A stretch of 64,000 nucleotides of DNA. Source: an uncultured bacterium (GTDB lineage Bacteria; Verrucomicrobiota; Verrucomicrobiia; CAIQCK01). Of this stretch, positions 15,925-24,447 are shown piece after piece. Position 1 is the first letter of the stretch; each line of letters opens with the position of its first letter. Below the pieces are notes generated by a model that was not told the origin of the DNA, ran no database searches, and worked only from the letters and a program-made list of their open reading frames with translations. Location: positions 1-64,000 of the forward strand of contig CAIQCK010000012.1 of assembly GCA_903870275.1 (NCBI GenBank), in the 5' to 3' direction. Made by a program: the position numbers and the translations under genes.

Positions 15925-17460
15925 TCAAATTTTGAAGAAGCCACGGATGCTGCGCAACAGGCCGGTGGCGTAATCCGCACGGGTTACCGCAGCCTCGGTC
16001 GTAAGCCGCTGCTGTTTGAAAAAGCCGTCGGTGGCGAGCTGGCGGTCGGCCATCAGCCGGCTCATCGCTTCGGCCACGGCGGGGTGTTCCCGCAACAGAG
16101 GTTCAAGCGCCTCCTTGCCGATCTCCAGCAGGCGCAGGTCGCTGTCGGCCACGATGGTCGCGTTGCGGGGCGCGCCGGTCAACAGCGACATCTCGCCAAA
16201 CGTGTTGCCCGGATTCAACGCGCCGGCAACCACCTCACGGCCGCCATCGTATGAGAGTTTTACCGACGCCTGACCGCTGACGATCACGAACAACGAGTCG
16301 CCCGCGTCGCCTTTGTTGATGACGGTCTCGCCGCGGCCGAAGCGCACCATCCGGCCGCGCCTGGCCAGCACCGCGATCTGGCCGTTGTCGAGCGGCTCGA
16401 ACAGCTTTTCCTCCCGCAACGCGCGCTCGGCGTCGGCCCGTCGCTGCTGCTCGTCGTTGTCCGCCTCGGCGGGCTGGTGCATGAACACGTCGCGGATGGG
16501 GAACGGGATGTTCATCTGCGCGCGGTGCAGCGCATACCAGATGCCGGTCATCACGTCGCTGAGGATGTCGTCGGAGGCCGCGCGATTGTTCACCCAGAAC
16601 TTGATCTCGTAATTGATGGCGGAGTCGCCGAAATGCTTCAAGCGGACGCGCGGCTCTTGCGGGAGGACGCCCGGAGTGCGCCGCACGGCCTGGCGCAGGA
16701 CGTTCTTCACGTCGTTGGGCGCGGCGGCGTATTCGACGCCCACGGAGCACTTCAACGCGTGCACGCGGTTCGGGTAGTGGAAATTGGTGATGTTCTGTTT
16801 GGTAATGTTGCCGTTGGGGATGATGAGGTAATTGTCGTCCCGGGTGCGAAGGCGCGTAGCGCGCCAGTTGATCTCGATGACCTCGCCATCCGTTTCGCCC
16901 ACCCAGATCCAGTCGCCGATGTCGAACGGCTTCTCCAGGTTCAGCGCGATGCCCGCCACCACGTCGCCCAGGAGATTCTGGAGCCCGAAACCGAGAACGA
17001 TGGCCACGATGCCCGAAGCGGTGAGGAGTGTGCCGATATGCTGGCCATAGATGAACTTCATCACGCAGAGGACGGCGGCCAGCAACAGCAGCACCTTCGC
17101 AAGGTCGCGCAACAGCTTGGGCACCTTGACTTGACGTTTCTCCTCCAGCGCGAACTGCCAGACAACCCTCGCCAGCACGCTGTTGACTTGCAGCGCCAGA
17201 AACACCGCCCATGCACTGATAAGGGCGTCGCGTGCCGACAGCATCCACGGCAGGTCCACGTATGACCCGTCGCGCGCTCGATGGACGCCCCAAGCCACCA
17301 GCGCCGCCGAGAGCAGGGCGAAGATGTGGAAGGAAAAACCCAGCGGCACGCGCAGACGGCTCTTCACCGGGTGCGCCGCGGCCAGCAGCACAAGGTAGGT
17401 CATGGCGGCGACACCGATACAGATCGCCGTGCTCTCGATATGGCTCCAAGCTTCGTTCAT
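15925..17460 (-). CDS. MscS-family channel with C-terminal cyclic-nucleotide-binding domain
   Basis: A 511-residue inner-membrane protein. Five or so hydrophobic segments fill residues 10-165, with the pore-lining helix and MscS beta domain following (LGFGLQNLLGDVVAGIALNLEKPF, INWRATRLRTRDDNYLIIPNG). A cNMP-binding domain occupies about 370-480, with the diagnostic phosphate-binding cassette FGEMSLLTGAPRNATIV. Related MscS-CNBD proteins act as ion channels gated or modulated by cyclic nucleotides, not tension alone. The ATG overlaps the polymerase stop codon (ATGA), so it is the last gene of the polB operon. Confidence 0.9.
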   Translation of the reverse strand: MNEAWSHIESTAICIGVAAMTYLVLLAAAHPVKSRLRVPLGFSFHIFALLSAALVAWGVHRARDGSYVDLPWMLSARDALISAWAVFLALQVNSVLARVVWQFALEEKRQVKVPKLLRDLAKVLLLLAAVLCVMKFIYGQHIGTLLTASGIVAIVLGFGLQNLLGDVVAGIALNLEKPFDIGDWIWVGETDGEVIEINWRATRLRTRDDNYLIIPNGNITKQNITNFHYPNRVHALKCSVGVEYAAAPNDVKNVLRQAVRRTPGVLPQEPRVRLKHFGDSAINYEIKFWVNNRAASDDILSDVMTGIWYALHRAQMNIPFPIRDVFMHQPAEADNDEQQRRADAERALREEKLFEPLDNGQIAVLARRGRMVRFGRGETVINKGDAGDSLFVIVSGQASVKLSYDGGREVVAGALNPGNTFGEMSLLTGAPRNATIVADSDLRLLEIGKEALEPLLREHPAVAEAMSRLMADRQLATDGFFKQQRLTTEAAVTRADYATGLLRSIRGFFKI

Positions 17461-19706
17461 GCGGGGATGAAACTGGAGAACTTTTTATACAGCGCGACGA
17501 GTTTGTCCACATAATACTCAACGTTTTCGTCGCGCCGCTGAGGGTCCCACTCGCTCGCGAGCTTGCACGCCTCGTAAGCCGTCACCTTCGCCGTGTCACC
17601 GACGATGTAGAACGAAATCTGGTCGCCGGGTTGAAACGACTTGCCGCTGCGCACGGCCAGCTCGTAGGCGGCGGAACGGTTGCGGCCGCCCTTGCCGGAG
17701 CCGGCGGTGATTTTCTTTTTGTAAACGTCGAGCGAGTCGCTGAGCGTCTCGGTCTTCATGAACATCCCGACCGGCCAGCGCCGCTGCTCGAGCGCGCTGC
17801 GGTATTCCTCCAGCTTGTCGAGGATCTCCTTGCGCCGCCGGCCCTCCAGCAGCAGCCGCAGCAGGTCCTCCAAAAACTCGCGCTGGAACCGCTCCAGCCC
17901 GCGCGATTTGAGCGCCGCGCCCTTGATCGTCACATGGCCGTCGTCGTCGAGCAGCGCGTAGTTCTTCATCTTGTAGCTGAACATCGCCCGGTAGCGCGCG
18001 TCGAACTCGACCTCGATGCCCTTCGGGAGCGTCGCGGCCAGTTCGTCGTCGAGCAGCTTCATCCCGCGCTCCGGCTCGCCGGCGACATCCTTCGGCGGCT
18101 GGAAATAGATGCCGTCGGTGTCAATCTCGATGATGTGCGCGCCGCGTTGCCGCAGCCACGCGATCATCGCCTGCAAAATCTCCCGCCCCTTCGCCGTCAC
18201 CGCCGACGCCGCGTCGAAGTCGCCGAAGTGCGCCTGCGCGAAGCCGAGGTAGCCGTAGAAGCTGTTGATGACGACCTTGAACGTCTGCTGGAGCGCGTTG
18301 AAGTGGTTGCGCGCCGCCTCGTCGCCCGCCTCGCGCAGCAGCGCCTTCGCGCGGAAGCGGAAGTCGCGCAATTCGGAGAGCAGCGATCTGAAAATGGCCA
18401 GCTCGTCGCGCTTCGGCACGATGTTGAACGCGAGCATCACACTCGGATACAGCGAGGCGACGTCGCAGTGCCACACGTCCTGTGCCGTGCCCTCGTGGAA
18501 AATGTCGGTGTAGCCGCCCTCGTAGGGCCGCGCCGGTTCCGGCCGCGGCAGCGCGCGGCGCTGGTGGAGGTATTCGCGGACAAAGAGCGCGTCAATCTTC
18601 GTCGCGTTGCCGCGCACGACCACGTCCTGGTAGGCGTAGGGGAACATCTGCGCCTGCACGAAATAGCTGGGCGACAGCAACAAGGCCAGCGCCCGCGTCT
18701 CCCGCACGTCGTCGAGTGAGTAGCGCGCCAGTTTCTCCATGCCGGCCGCGCCGGCGTCGGCGAGCTTCGGAATCTCGCGCGGGTCCAGATACGTCCGGTC
18801 CTTCGGCGCGAGGCCGAAATGCCGCGCCACGTCCTTCAGGCCAAAGCTCTCCAGCTCGCGCGTGCTCACGTCGTAGAACTGCACCAGCAAGAACGTGTCC
18901 ACGATATGCCGGCCGTAGATTTCAAACTTCGGGTAGTTGATCGTCCGCTCCGCGATCTGGACGCGCGATGGATAGGAGCTGGGCGCCGAGTCGTCGCGGC
19001 CCAGCGCGAGCTTCACGCGGTGGCGCTTGGCGCGCGCCGCGAGGTAAGGCAGGTCGAACTTGAAGAGGTTATGGCCCTCGATCACGTCGGGGTCGCGCTC
19101 ACGGACGATCTCGACGAGCTGCTGGAGCATCTGCTTCTCGTCGCCGGCCAGCGTCATTTCCCAGCCCGTGCTGTCCGAGAGTGAGATCAACAGGATGCGG
19201 TCCCCGGCGCGGTCGGCGCTGGAGAATTCGTAACCCTCGCCGGTGTAGGTCTCGATGTCGAGCTGGAGGCGGCGGAGCTGGTCGAGGCGCATGCCTTTGA
19301 ACGACGTCTGGCCCGTCCGCATCAGGTGCTGGGCCACCGGATCGTTGAGGAAAAAGAACGGCGCTTCCGGGCTGGCCGCGGTCGCGCCGGTGGCGTCGAG
19401 CAGATGCTTGCGCGCGGATTGGAAATCCGACCACGACCGGAACGTGGCGAGCGAGCGGAACTCGCCGCCGCCGCCGAGCGGCTCGATCTCCGCCTTGCCG
19501 GACCAGGTGTTGAGGAACGCCGCGTCGGTGAGCCACAGGAACGGTTGGAACGGCTGCGCCACGCTTTTGAGCCGGCCCTCCTCGCGCAGGAACACGCGCA
19601 TCGCGCCATCATCGCCCGGCACGAGTTCGACCGCGACGATGCCTTCCATCCCGCCGCGACCGAAGAGCGTCTCGTTTCCGGCAAACGGCAGAGTGGCGGC
19701 GCTCAC
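17457..19706 (-). CDS. Family B DNA polymerase with proofreading exonuclease
   Basis: 749 residues from a GTG at 19706 that overlaps the preceding stop (GTGA). Upstream in-frame sequence is only a shadow of the neighbour. The N-terminus NETLFGRGGMEGIVAVEL resembles PolB starts. Exonuclease motifs are present: LQLDIETYTGEG (Exo I, near residue 148), IEGHNLFKFDLPYL (Exo II) and YSLDDVRET (Exo III). Polymerase motifs follow: DVASLYPSVM (A, near 418), KVVINSFYGYLG (B) and IDTDGIYF (C, with the DTD metal ligands). It should therefore be an active, proofreading polymerase used in repair or translesion-type synthesis; it is not the main replicase. Bacterial PolB is patchily distributed. Sandwiched between exported paralogues and a channel gene. 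Confidence 0.92.
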   Translation of the reverse strand: MSAATLPFAGNETLFGRGGMEGIVAVELVPGDDGAMRVFLREEGRLKSVAQPFQPFLWLTDAAFLNTWSGKAEIEPLGGGGEFRSLATFRSWSDFQSARKHLLDATGATAASPEAPFFFLNDPVAQHLMRTGQTSFKGMRLDQLRRLQLDIETYTGEGYEFSSADRAGDRILLISLSDSTGWEMTLAGDEKQMLQQLVEIVRERDPDVIEGHNLFKFDLPYLAARAKRHRVKLALGRDDSAPSSYPSRVQIAERTINYPKFEIYGRHIVDTFLLVQFYDVSTRELESFGLKDVARHFGLAPKDRTYLDPREIPKLADAGAAGMEKLARYSLDDVRETRALALLLSPSYFVQAQMFPYAYQDVVVRGNATKIDALFVREYLHQRRALPRPEPARPYEGGYTDIFHEGTAQDVWHCDVASLYPSVMLAFNIVPKRDELAIFRSLLSELRDFRFRAKALLREAGDEAARNHFNALQQTFKVVINSFYGYLGFAQAHFGDFDAASAVTAKGREILQAMIAWLRQRGAHIIEIDTDGIYFQPPKDVAGEPERGMKLLDDELAATLPKGIEVEFDARYRAMFSYKMKNYALLDDDGHVTIKGAALKSRGLERFQREFLEDLLRLLLEGRRRKEILDKLEEYRSALEQRRWPVGMFMKTETLSDSLDVYKKKITAGSGKGGRNRSAAYELAVRSGKSFQPGDQISFYIVGDTAKVTAYEACKLASEWDPQRRDENVEYYVDKLVALYKKFSSFIPA

Positions 19707-20434
19707 CGCGGCGGTTCCTTCCCTTTCAGCAGAGCGCGAAATTCCTTCAGCTTCGCGGCGTCTTCCGGCACCAGCGCATCCATCAACTTCAGCACCCTGG
19801 CGGGATCGGCGGTGGCGATTTCGCTGACCTCCAACGGCACGTCCACCAGTTCGCTGAACCGTTTGTCCACCGTGGTCGTGATGAACGGCAGGAACAAGAG
19901 CGCGCACACCCGCTGCATCCAACTATCCACCTTCACGAACCCATGCAGCTCGCACGCGATGGCACCGGGCCGCGTTTCGCGGAAGCGGAACAGCACCACG
20001 GCGATGCCTGCCACCGGCTCCCCCTTGTTGTCCTCGCCATGCGCGAAATAGAGGCGTTCGCCCGGCGCGGCATACAACGGCCAGATGACACCTTTGGCGC
20101 CCTTGTGGTTGTCGGCGTAAAACGAGCCATCCGGCCGCTGTTCGCTGCGATACTCGACCACCTTGAGCGGTTGCGCCACGATGGAGCATTGGTCGAAGTG
20201 ATTGATGAGATACTCGAAGATGTCGTAACGCGCGTGGATCACCGGTTTGGGCAGGTGCACCTTCCGGTAAAACGTATAGCTCGGCACGACCTGCTGCACG
20301 CGTGCCAACGCCGCCGCGTTGAGCTTGTCGAACGGAATCAGCGATTCAGGTTCCTCAACCGCTGTCGCCAGGCTGGCGCCGACGGTCAACGCCACGGCCA
20401 GCAGGACGCGGAGGCAAATGAATCGCAAAGGCAT
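19703..20434 (-). CDS. Exported protein of unknown family, paralogue B
   Basis: 243 residues from the ATG at 20434, with a signal peptide (MPLRFICLRVLLAVALTVG). It is a clear paralogue of the next gene upstream: shared segments include SLIPFDKLNAAALARVQQVVP, SFYADNHKGAKGVIWPLYAAPGERL and the C-terminal PEDAAKLKEFRALLK. The start is preferred over one at 20470 because the 12 nt TGTGGTGTGTTG upstream is identical to that before the paralogue. The mature part is strand-rich with a hydrophobic patch near the C-terminal third (VCALLFLPFITTT). No known family recognised. The stop overlaps the GTG of polB. Confidence 0.75.
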   Translation of the reverse strand: MPLRFICLRVLLAVALTVGASLATAVEEPESLIPFDKLNAAALARVQQVVPSYTFYRKVHLPKPVIHARYDIFEYLINHFDQCSIVAQPLKVVEYRSEQRPDGSFYADNHKGAKGVIWPLYAAPGERLYFAHGEDNKGEPVAGIAVVLFRFRETRPGAIACELHGFVKVDSWMQRVCALLFLPFITTTVDKRFSELVDVPLEVSEIATADPARVLKLMDALVPEDAAKLKEFRALLKGKEPPR

Positions 20435-20495
20435 GATGCTCAACACACCACAGCCGCCGATGCGCGGCAAGAAGATTTCGCGCCAATAAACTGGG

Positions 20496-21224
20496 TTATT
20501 GGCCCTGTGGCGGCTGTCGGTTTAGCAGCGCCCGGAATTCCTTCAGTTTCGCCGCGTCCTCCGGCGGCAGCGAGTCCATCGCCGCCAGTACCTTGTCCGG
20601 GTCCAGGGTAGCCTCTTCGGCGACCAGCACGGGAACCGAAAGCACTTCGCCGAAGCGCTGGTTCACCGTGCCGGTGACCAGCGGCAGAAAAAGACCGGCC
20701 AGAAACTGCCTGAAGAAAGTCGTCAGTTTGACAAAAGCGTGCACCTCGCAGCGGATGAGGCCCGGCGCCGGTTCCTGATAGTGCACGAACACCACCGACT
20801 TGCCCTCCACGGCGTCGCCACTGCGGTCGCTGCCCTGCACGAAAAACAGCCGTTCGCCGGGCGCGGCATACAGCGGCCAGATGATGCCCTTGGCACCTTT
20901 GTGGTTGTCGGCGTAAAACGAGCCGTCCGCCAGGCGTTCGCTGCGGATTTTCGCGACATGGAGCTGCTGGCCGAGGATCGAAGTCAGGTCCAGATGGTCG
21001 CCCAGATATTCAAACACGTCGCTCCGGGCGCAGAATTCGCCGTAGGGCGTGCACAACTTGTGGTAAAACGTGTAACCGGGCACCACTTGACGGACGCGGG
21101 CCAACGCCGCCGCGTCGAGCTTGTCGAAAGGGATCATCGAATCGGGTCGGCCAGCCGCAATGGCGGGGCCGGCGGTCAGCGCCAAAGTCAAACAGATGCA
21201 GATGCCAGTCGCTCGCATGAGCAT
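20496..21224 (-). CDS. Exported protein of unknown family, paralogue A
   Basis: 242 residues from the ATG at 21224 (or 240 from 21218), with a signal peptide (MLMRATGICICLTLALTAGP). It shares with its downstream paralogue MIPFDKLDAAALARVRQVVPG, SFYADNHKGAKGIIWPLYAAPGERL and PPEDAAKLKEFRALL, so the pair arose by tandem duplication. Conservation of the 12 nt before the start codon shows that the duplication included the leader. The function is unknown; the conserved ADNHKGAKG segment is the best query motif. It is the first gene of the polB operon. Confidence 0.75.
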   Translation of the reverse strand: MLMRATGICICLTLALTAGPAIAAGRPDSMIPFDKLDAAALARVRQVVPGYTFYHKLCTPYGEFCARSDVFEYLGDHLDLTSILGQQLHVAKIRSERLADGSFYADNHKGAKGIIWPLYAAPGERLFFVQGSDRSGDAVEGKSVVFVHYQEPAPGLIRCEVHAFVKLTTFFRQFLAGLFLPLVTGTVNQRFGEVLSVPVLVAEEATLDPDKVLAAMDSLPPEDAAKLKEFRALLNRQPPQGQ

Positions 21225-21365
21225 AACAGGCCAACACACCACACGAAGCGGCGCGCCGCAAGAAGTTTTGTGGCGCGGACGAAACTGATTTTGTTGTCTG
21301 CGCGTCCAGTCTGTTCTATGTTTGTGGTTTCGCCGCGCCGAGAAATCGTCGCCGTTGGATACAGT

Positions 21366-21392
21366 TAATTTCGAGTTACGAATTACAAATTA
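21366..21392. repeat. Small AT-rich inverted array (TTAATTT..AAATTAA)
   Basis: TTAATTTCGAGTTACGAATT followed by ACAAATTAA: a short, inverted, AT-rich array directly before the aminotransferase gene. It resembles units of the TTGGTAA-type repeats but is much shorter. Confidence 0.4.
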
Positions 21393-21415
21393 AAAACCCC
21401 GAACCACGGACACCC

Positions 21416-22774
21416 ATGCCACAATTCGACATCACACCCGTCGCCGTTCCAAAAATCTCCACGCGTTTCCGCCGCATCCGGACCAAGATGCCGGCGCCGC
21501 AGTCGCTGCCGGTCCTGGAAGAAATGCGCCGCTACGAGCCGCAATCCATGCAGGGTATGCCGCCGGTGGTCTGGAAGCGCGGCGACGGCGCGCTCGTGGA
21601 GGATTGGTGGGGCAACCGGTGGATTGACTGGTCCAGCGGCGTGCTGGTCACTAACGCCGGCCACGGCCGCAAGCCGATCGTGGACGCCGTCGTCAAGCAG
21701 GCAAAGAGCGGCCTGCTGCATAGTTACCTCTTTCCGCACAAGCTCCGCGGCAAATTGGCGCGGATGCTCGTCGAGCGCGCGCCGAAGACCATGGACAAGT
21801 GTTTCCTGCTCTCCACCGGCAGCGAGGCCGTCGAGTGCGCCATCAAACTCTGCCGCACGCGCGGCCGGCAGGCGGACCCGAAGAAGCTGATCATTGTCAG
21901 CTTCGCGCGAGGGTTTCACGGCCGCACGCTCGGCGCGCAGCAAGCCGGCGGCATTCCCGGCCTCAAGACATGGATCGGCAACCTCGATCCCGCCTTTGCG
22001 CAGGTCGAATTCCCCGACGGCTTCCGTTTCAAGGACACCAGCTTCGAGGTTTTTGAAAAGCAACTCGCCGGCGCCGGCGTGGACCCGCGGCTTGTCTGTG
22101 GCGTCATCATGGAAAGCTACCAGGGCGGCGGGGCGAGTTTTGCGCCGGTGGACTACATGCGCAAACTCCGCGCGTGGTGCGACCGGAACAGCGCGCTGCT
22201 GGTGTGCGACGAGGTGCAGGCCGGTTTCGGGCGCACGGGCAAGTATTGGGCGTTCGAACACTACGGCGTGCGGCCGGACTTCATTTGCTGCGGCAAAGGC
22301 ATCAGCAGTTCGCTGCCGCTCTCGTGCCTGCTCGGCAACCACGAGGTGATGGACCTTTATCCGCCCGGTTCGATGACTTCGACGCACTCGGCCAACCCGA
22401 TCTGTTGCGCCGCCGCGATCGCCAACCTCCAGCTGATTGACCGCGAGCGGCTCGTCCGCAACGCGGCGAAGATGGGCGAGCGGCTCTTCGCCGGTCTCGC
22501 GAAGTTGCAGCAGGCGCATCCGACGCGCATCGGCGCCGTCCACGGCAAGGGCCTTGTCGCCGGCGTCCAGTGCGTCAAGGCCGGCGGTGAAGAACCCGAC
22601 GGCGACCTTGCCTTCCGCGTGGTGGATCTCTGTTACAAGAGAGGGCTATTGATGTTCGCGCCGGTCGGTTTCGGCGGCGCGACGGTGAAAATCGCCCCGC
22701 CGCTGGTCGTCAACGCCGCACAACTCGACGAAAGCCTCGCCGTGCTGGCGGAGGTGTTCGCCGAGGCGGTGTGA
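21416..22774 (+). CDS. Class III PLP-dependent aminotransferase
   Basis: A 452-residue cytoplasmic enzyme. The fold-type I class III features are complete: STGSEAVECAIKLCR (phosphate-binding loop), RGFHGRTLGAQQA, the LLVCDEVQAGFGRTGKYWAFE block with the PLP-binding Asp and Gln, and DFICCGKGISSSLPLSC in which Lys (near residue 293) should form the PLP aldimine. Members include 4-aminobutyrate, ornithine and beta-alanine aminotransferases and 2,2-dialkylglycine decarboxylase. The closest match by layout is a 4-aminobutyrate-type enzyme, but the acceptor is not certain. No biosynthetic neighbours help. Confidence 0.88.
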   Translation: MPQFDITPVAVPKISTRFRRIRTKMPAPQSLPVLEEMRRYEPQSMQGMPPVVWKRGDGALVEDWWGNRWIDWSSGVLVTNAGHGRKPIVDAVVKQAKSGLLHSYLFPHKLRGKLARMLVERAPKTMDKCFLLSTGSEAVECAIKLCRTRGRQADPKKLIIVSFARGFHGRTLGAQQAGGIPGLKTWIGNLDPAFAQVEFPDGFRFKDTSFEVFEKQLAGAGVDPRLVCGVIMESYQGGGASFAPVDYMRKLRAWCDRNSALLVCDEVQAGFGRTGKYWAFEHYGVRPDFICCGKGISSSLPLSCLLGNHEVMDLYPPGSMTSTHSANPICCAAAIANLQLIDRERLVRNAAKMGERLFAGLAKLQQAHPTRIGAVHGKGLVAGVQCVKAGGEEPDGDLAFRVVDLCYKRGLLMFAPVGFGGATVKIAPPLVVNAAQLDESLAVLAEVFAEAV

Positions 22775-22812
22775 TGCAAGCAGCGCTGAGTCTGTAGCCA
22801 AAGGCCGATTTC

Positions 22813-22878
22813 ACCGCAGAGTCGCAGAGGACGCAGAGGTTCGCAAAGGCTCTGCGATTCTCTGCGTCTCTGCGTTGA
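22813..22878. repeat. Facing CGCAGAG arrays forming a hairpin
   Basis: Left array ACCGCAGAG-TCGCAGAGG-ACGCAGAGG (22813-22839) and right array CTCTGCGATT-CTCTGCGT-CTCTGCGTTGA (22850-22878) are reverse complements built of 8-9-nt units. They lie between the aminotransferase and a small convergent gene. A further half-array of the same family is at 43800-43829. Confidence 0.85.
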
Positions 22879-22887
22879 ATTCCGCGC

Positions 22888-23196
22888 CTACGCCTTCGCC
22901 TTCGCCGGCGCGCTTTTCTTGCGATACGGCGAGTGGAGGTTGAAGTAGATGCCGCAGAGCGTCCGGCCGTCGGAAGCTGGCTCGGGCGGCTCGCTGAGGA
23001 TGATGGTGAGCTGGGAATCGAGCGCGATGCCGTGCTTGAGGCCGGGCGCGCGGTTCTCGTAAACCTTGATTGCCTTGGCCATCAGCGACTGGACGCACTT
23101 GAGAAACTCGTCCGGTGTCTTGTCAATGCAGACGACGTAATGCTCGTAGGCCTTCACGGCGTCGGCAATCTCTTTGCTGAAATCTTCAAATTTCAT
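22888..23196 (-). CDS. Small cytoplasmic protein of unknown function
   Basis: 102 residues: an amphipathic N-terminal helix (MKFEDFSKEIADAVKAYEHYV), VCIDKTPDEFLKCVQSLMAKAIKVYENR, then strands around LDSQLTIILSEPPEP and GRTLCGIYFNLHSPY, and a basic Ala/Lys tail. Codon use matches neighbours and it looks like a real protein, but I cannot place it in a family. It is bordered by repeat hairpins on both sides. No ribosome-binding site is visible. Confidence 0.6.
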   Translation of the reverse strand: MKFEDFSKEIADAVKAYEHYVVCIDKTPDEFLKCVQSLMAKAIKVYENRAPGLKHGIALDSQLTIILSEPPEPASDGRTLCGIYFNLHSPYRKKSAPAKAKA

Positions 23197-23261
23197 TGTG
23201 TTCTGGCAGGAGGTTGGAGTGTCGGCTCGCGGAAGTCAAGAGGCGGCGCGGAGGGGAAATT

Positions 23262-23384
23262 TGCCCGCCAAATACGCTAAAGGACGCCAAAAAACAAACA
23301 CCAGCGAGTTGCCCTGCTTTGCAGGCCGTCACATCGTCACGTGCCTGCTTTCGTGTGTTTAGCGTGTTTAGCGGGCTTGTTTCC
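23262..23384. repeat. Facing CGCTAAA arrays forming an imperfect hairpin
   Basis: Left array CCCGCCAAATACGCTAAAGG continues ACGCCAAAAAACAAA (23262-23300). Right array TTTCGTGTGTTTAGCGTGTT continues TAGCGGGCTTGTTT (23349-23382). The units are roughly 8-9 nt (CGCTAAACA type) and face each other. They sit between the small gene and hemB. Confidence 0.75.
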
Positions 23385-23389
23385 GTCTC

Positions 23390-24397
23390 TTACTCGCCCA
23401 GCCACCGCGCCACGTCCTTGGCCCAGTAGGTGATGATGATGTCGGCGCCGGCGCGGCGGAAGGCGGTCATGAGTTCCATCACCACGGCGCGCTCGTCGAG
23501 CCAGCCGTTTCTCGCGGCGGCCTTTACCATCGAGAACTCGCCGCTGACGTTGTAAACCGCCGTCGGCAGGCCGAACCGTTCCTTCACCCGGCGTACGAGG
23601 TCGAGGTAGGCCAGCGCCGGTTTCACCATGACGATGTCCGCGCCCTCGGCCACGTCGAGCGCCACCTCGCGCATCGCCTCGTCGCCGTTGGCGCAGTCCA
23701 TCTGGTAGGTGCGGCGGTCGCCAAATTGCGGCGGACTTTCCGCCGCGTCGCGGAACGGCCCGTAGAAGCCGCTCGCGAACTTCGCCGCGTAGCTCATGAT
23801 GGGCGTCTGCTCGAAGCCCGCCTGGTCGAGCGCGCGGCGGATGGCGGCCACGCGGCCGTCCATCATGTCGCTCGGCGCAACGATGTCCGCGCCCGCCCCG
23901 GCGTGGCTGACGGCGCTCCTGGCGAGCAGCTCCAGCGTAGCATCGTTGTCCACGTCGAGCGCGCCGTCGCGGCGTTTGCGGACGATGCCGCAGTGGCCGT
24001 GGCTGGTGTATTCGCAGTTGCAAACATCGGTAACGACGACCATCTCCGGCACGGCGTCCTTCACGGCGCGCACGGCGGTCTGGACGATGCCGTGCTTCGC
24101 ATGGGCGCCGCTGGCCTTCTCGTCTTTCTTGTCGGGAATGCCGAAGAGCAGGATGGCCGGAACGCCGAGCTTGTGGATTTCGCGCGCTTCCTTCGCCAGT
24201 TCGTCCACGGAAAACTGGAAGTTGCCGGGCATCGAGGCGATGGGCCGGCGCACGCCTTTGCCGGGCCGCGCAAACAGCGGCATGACGAGGTTGTCGGCGG
24301 ACACGCGCGTCTCGCGCAGGAGCCGCCGCAGGGCCGGCGTGGCGCGCAGGCGACGCGGCCGCGCCACCGGGAATTGGGGCATTCCAAAGTCGCTCAT
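23390..24397 (-). CDS. hemB: Delta-aminolevulinic acid dehydratase (porphobilinogen synthase)
   Basis: A 335-residue enzyme that condenses two 5-aminolevulinate molecules to porphobilinogen in tetrapyrrole synthesis. The start at 24397 (MSDFGMPQFPVARPRRL) is typical of the family; the upstream frame is a shadow. Both Schiff-base lysines are in their usual contexts, PIMSYAAKFASGFYGPFRDA and ADIVMVKPALAYLD. The metal-site segment DVCNCEYTSHGHCG keeps three cysteines, so it is the zinc-dependent type. No Shine-Dalgarno precedes the ATG, but a promoter with 7-8 nt between -10 and ATG does, suggesting a leaderless message. Confidence 0.95.
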   Translation of the reverse strand: MSDFGMPQFPVARPRRLRATPALRRLLRETRVSADNLVMPLFARPGKGVRRPIASMPGNFQFSVDELAKEAREIHKLGVPAILLFGIPDKKDEKASGAHAKHGIVQTAVRAVKDAVPEMVVVTDVCNCEYTSHGHCGIVRKRRDGALDVDNDATLELLARSAVSHAGAGADIVAPSDMMDGRVAAIRRALDQAGFEQTPIMSYAAKFASGFYGPFRDAAESPPQFGDRRTYQMDCANGDEAMREVALDVAEGADIVMVKPALAYLDLVRRVKERFGLPTAVYNVSGEFSMVKAAARNGWLDERAVVMELMTAFRRAGADIIITYWAKDVARWLGE

Positions 24398-24405
24398 GGG
24401 GGTGA

Positions 24406-24434
24406 ACTTAACGCTGTCGCACCGTCGCCAGCAA
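24406..24434 (-). promoter_or_regulatory. hemB promoter TTGCTG-N17-TTAAGT, leaderless
   Basis: On the minus strand TTGCTG (24434-24429) lies 17 nt before TTAAGT (24411-24406), which ends 8 nt before the hemB ATG. No ribosome-binding site lies between. Confidence 0.5.
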
Positions 24435-24447
24435 GACGGAATGGCGG

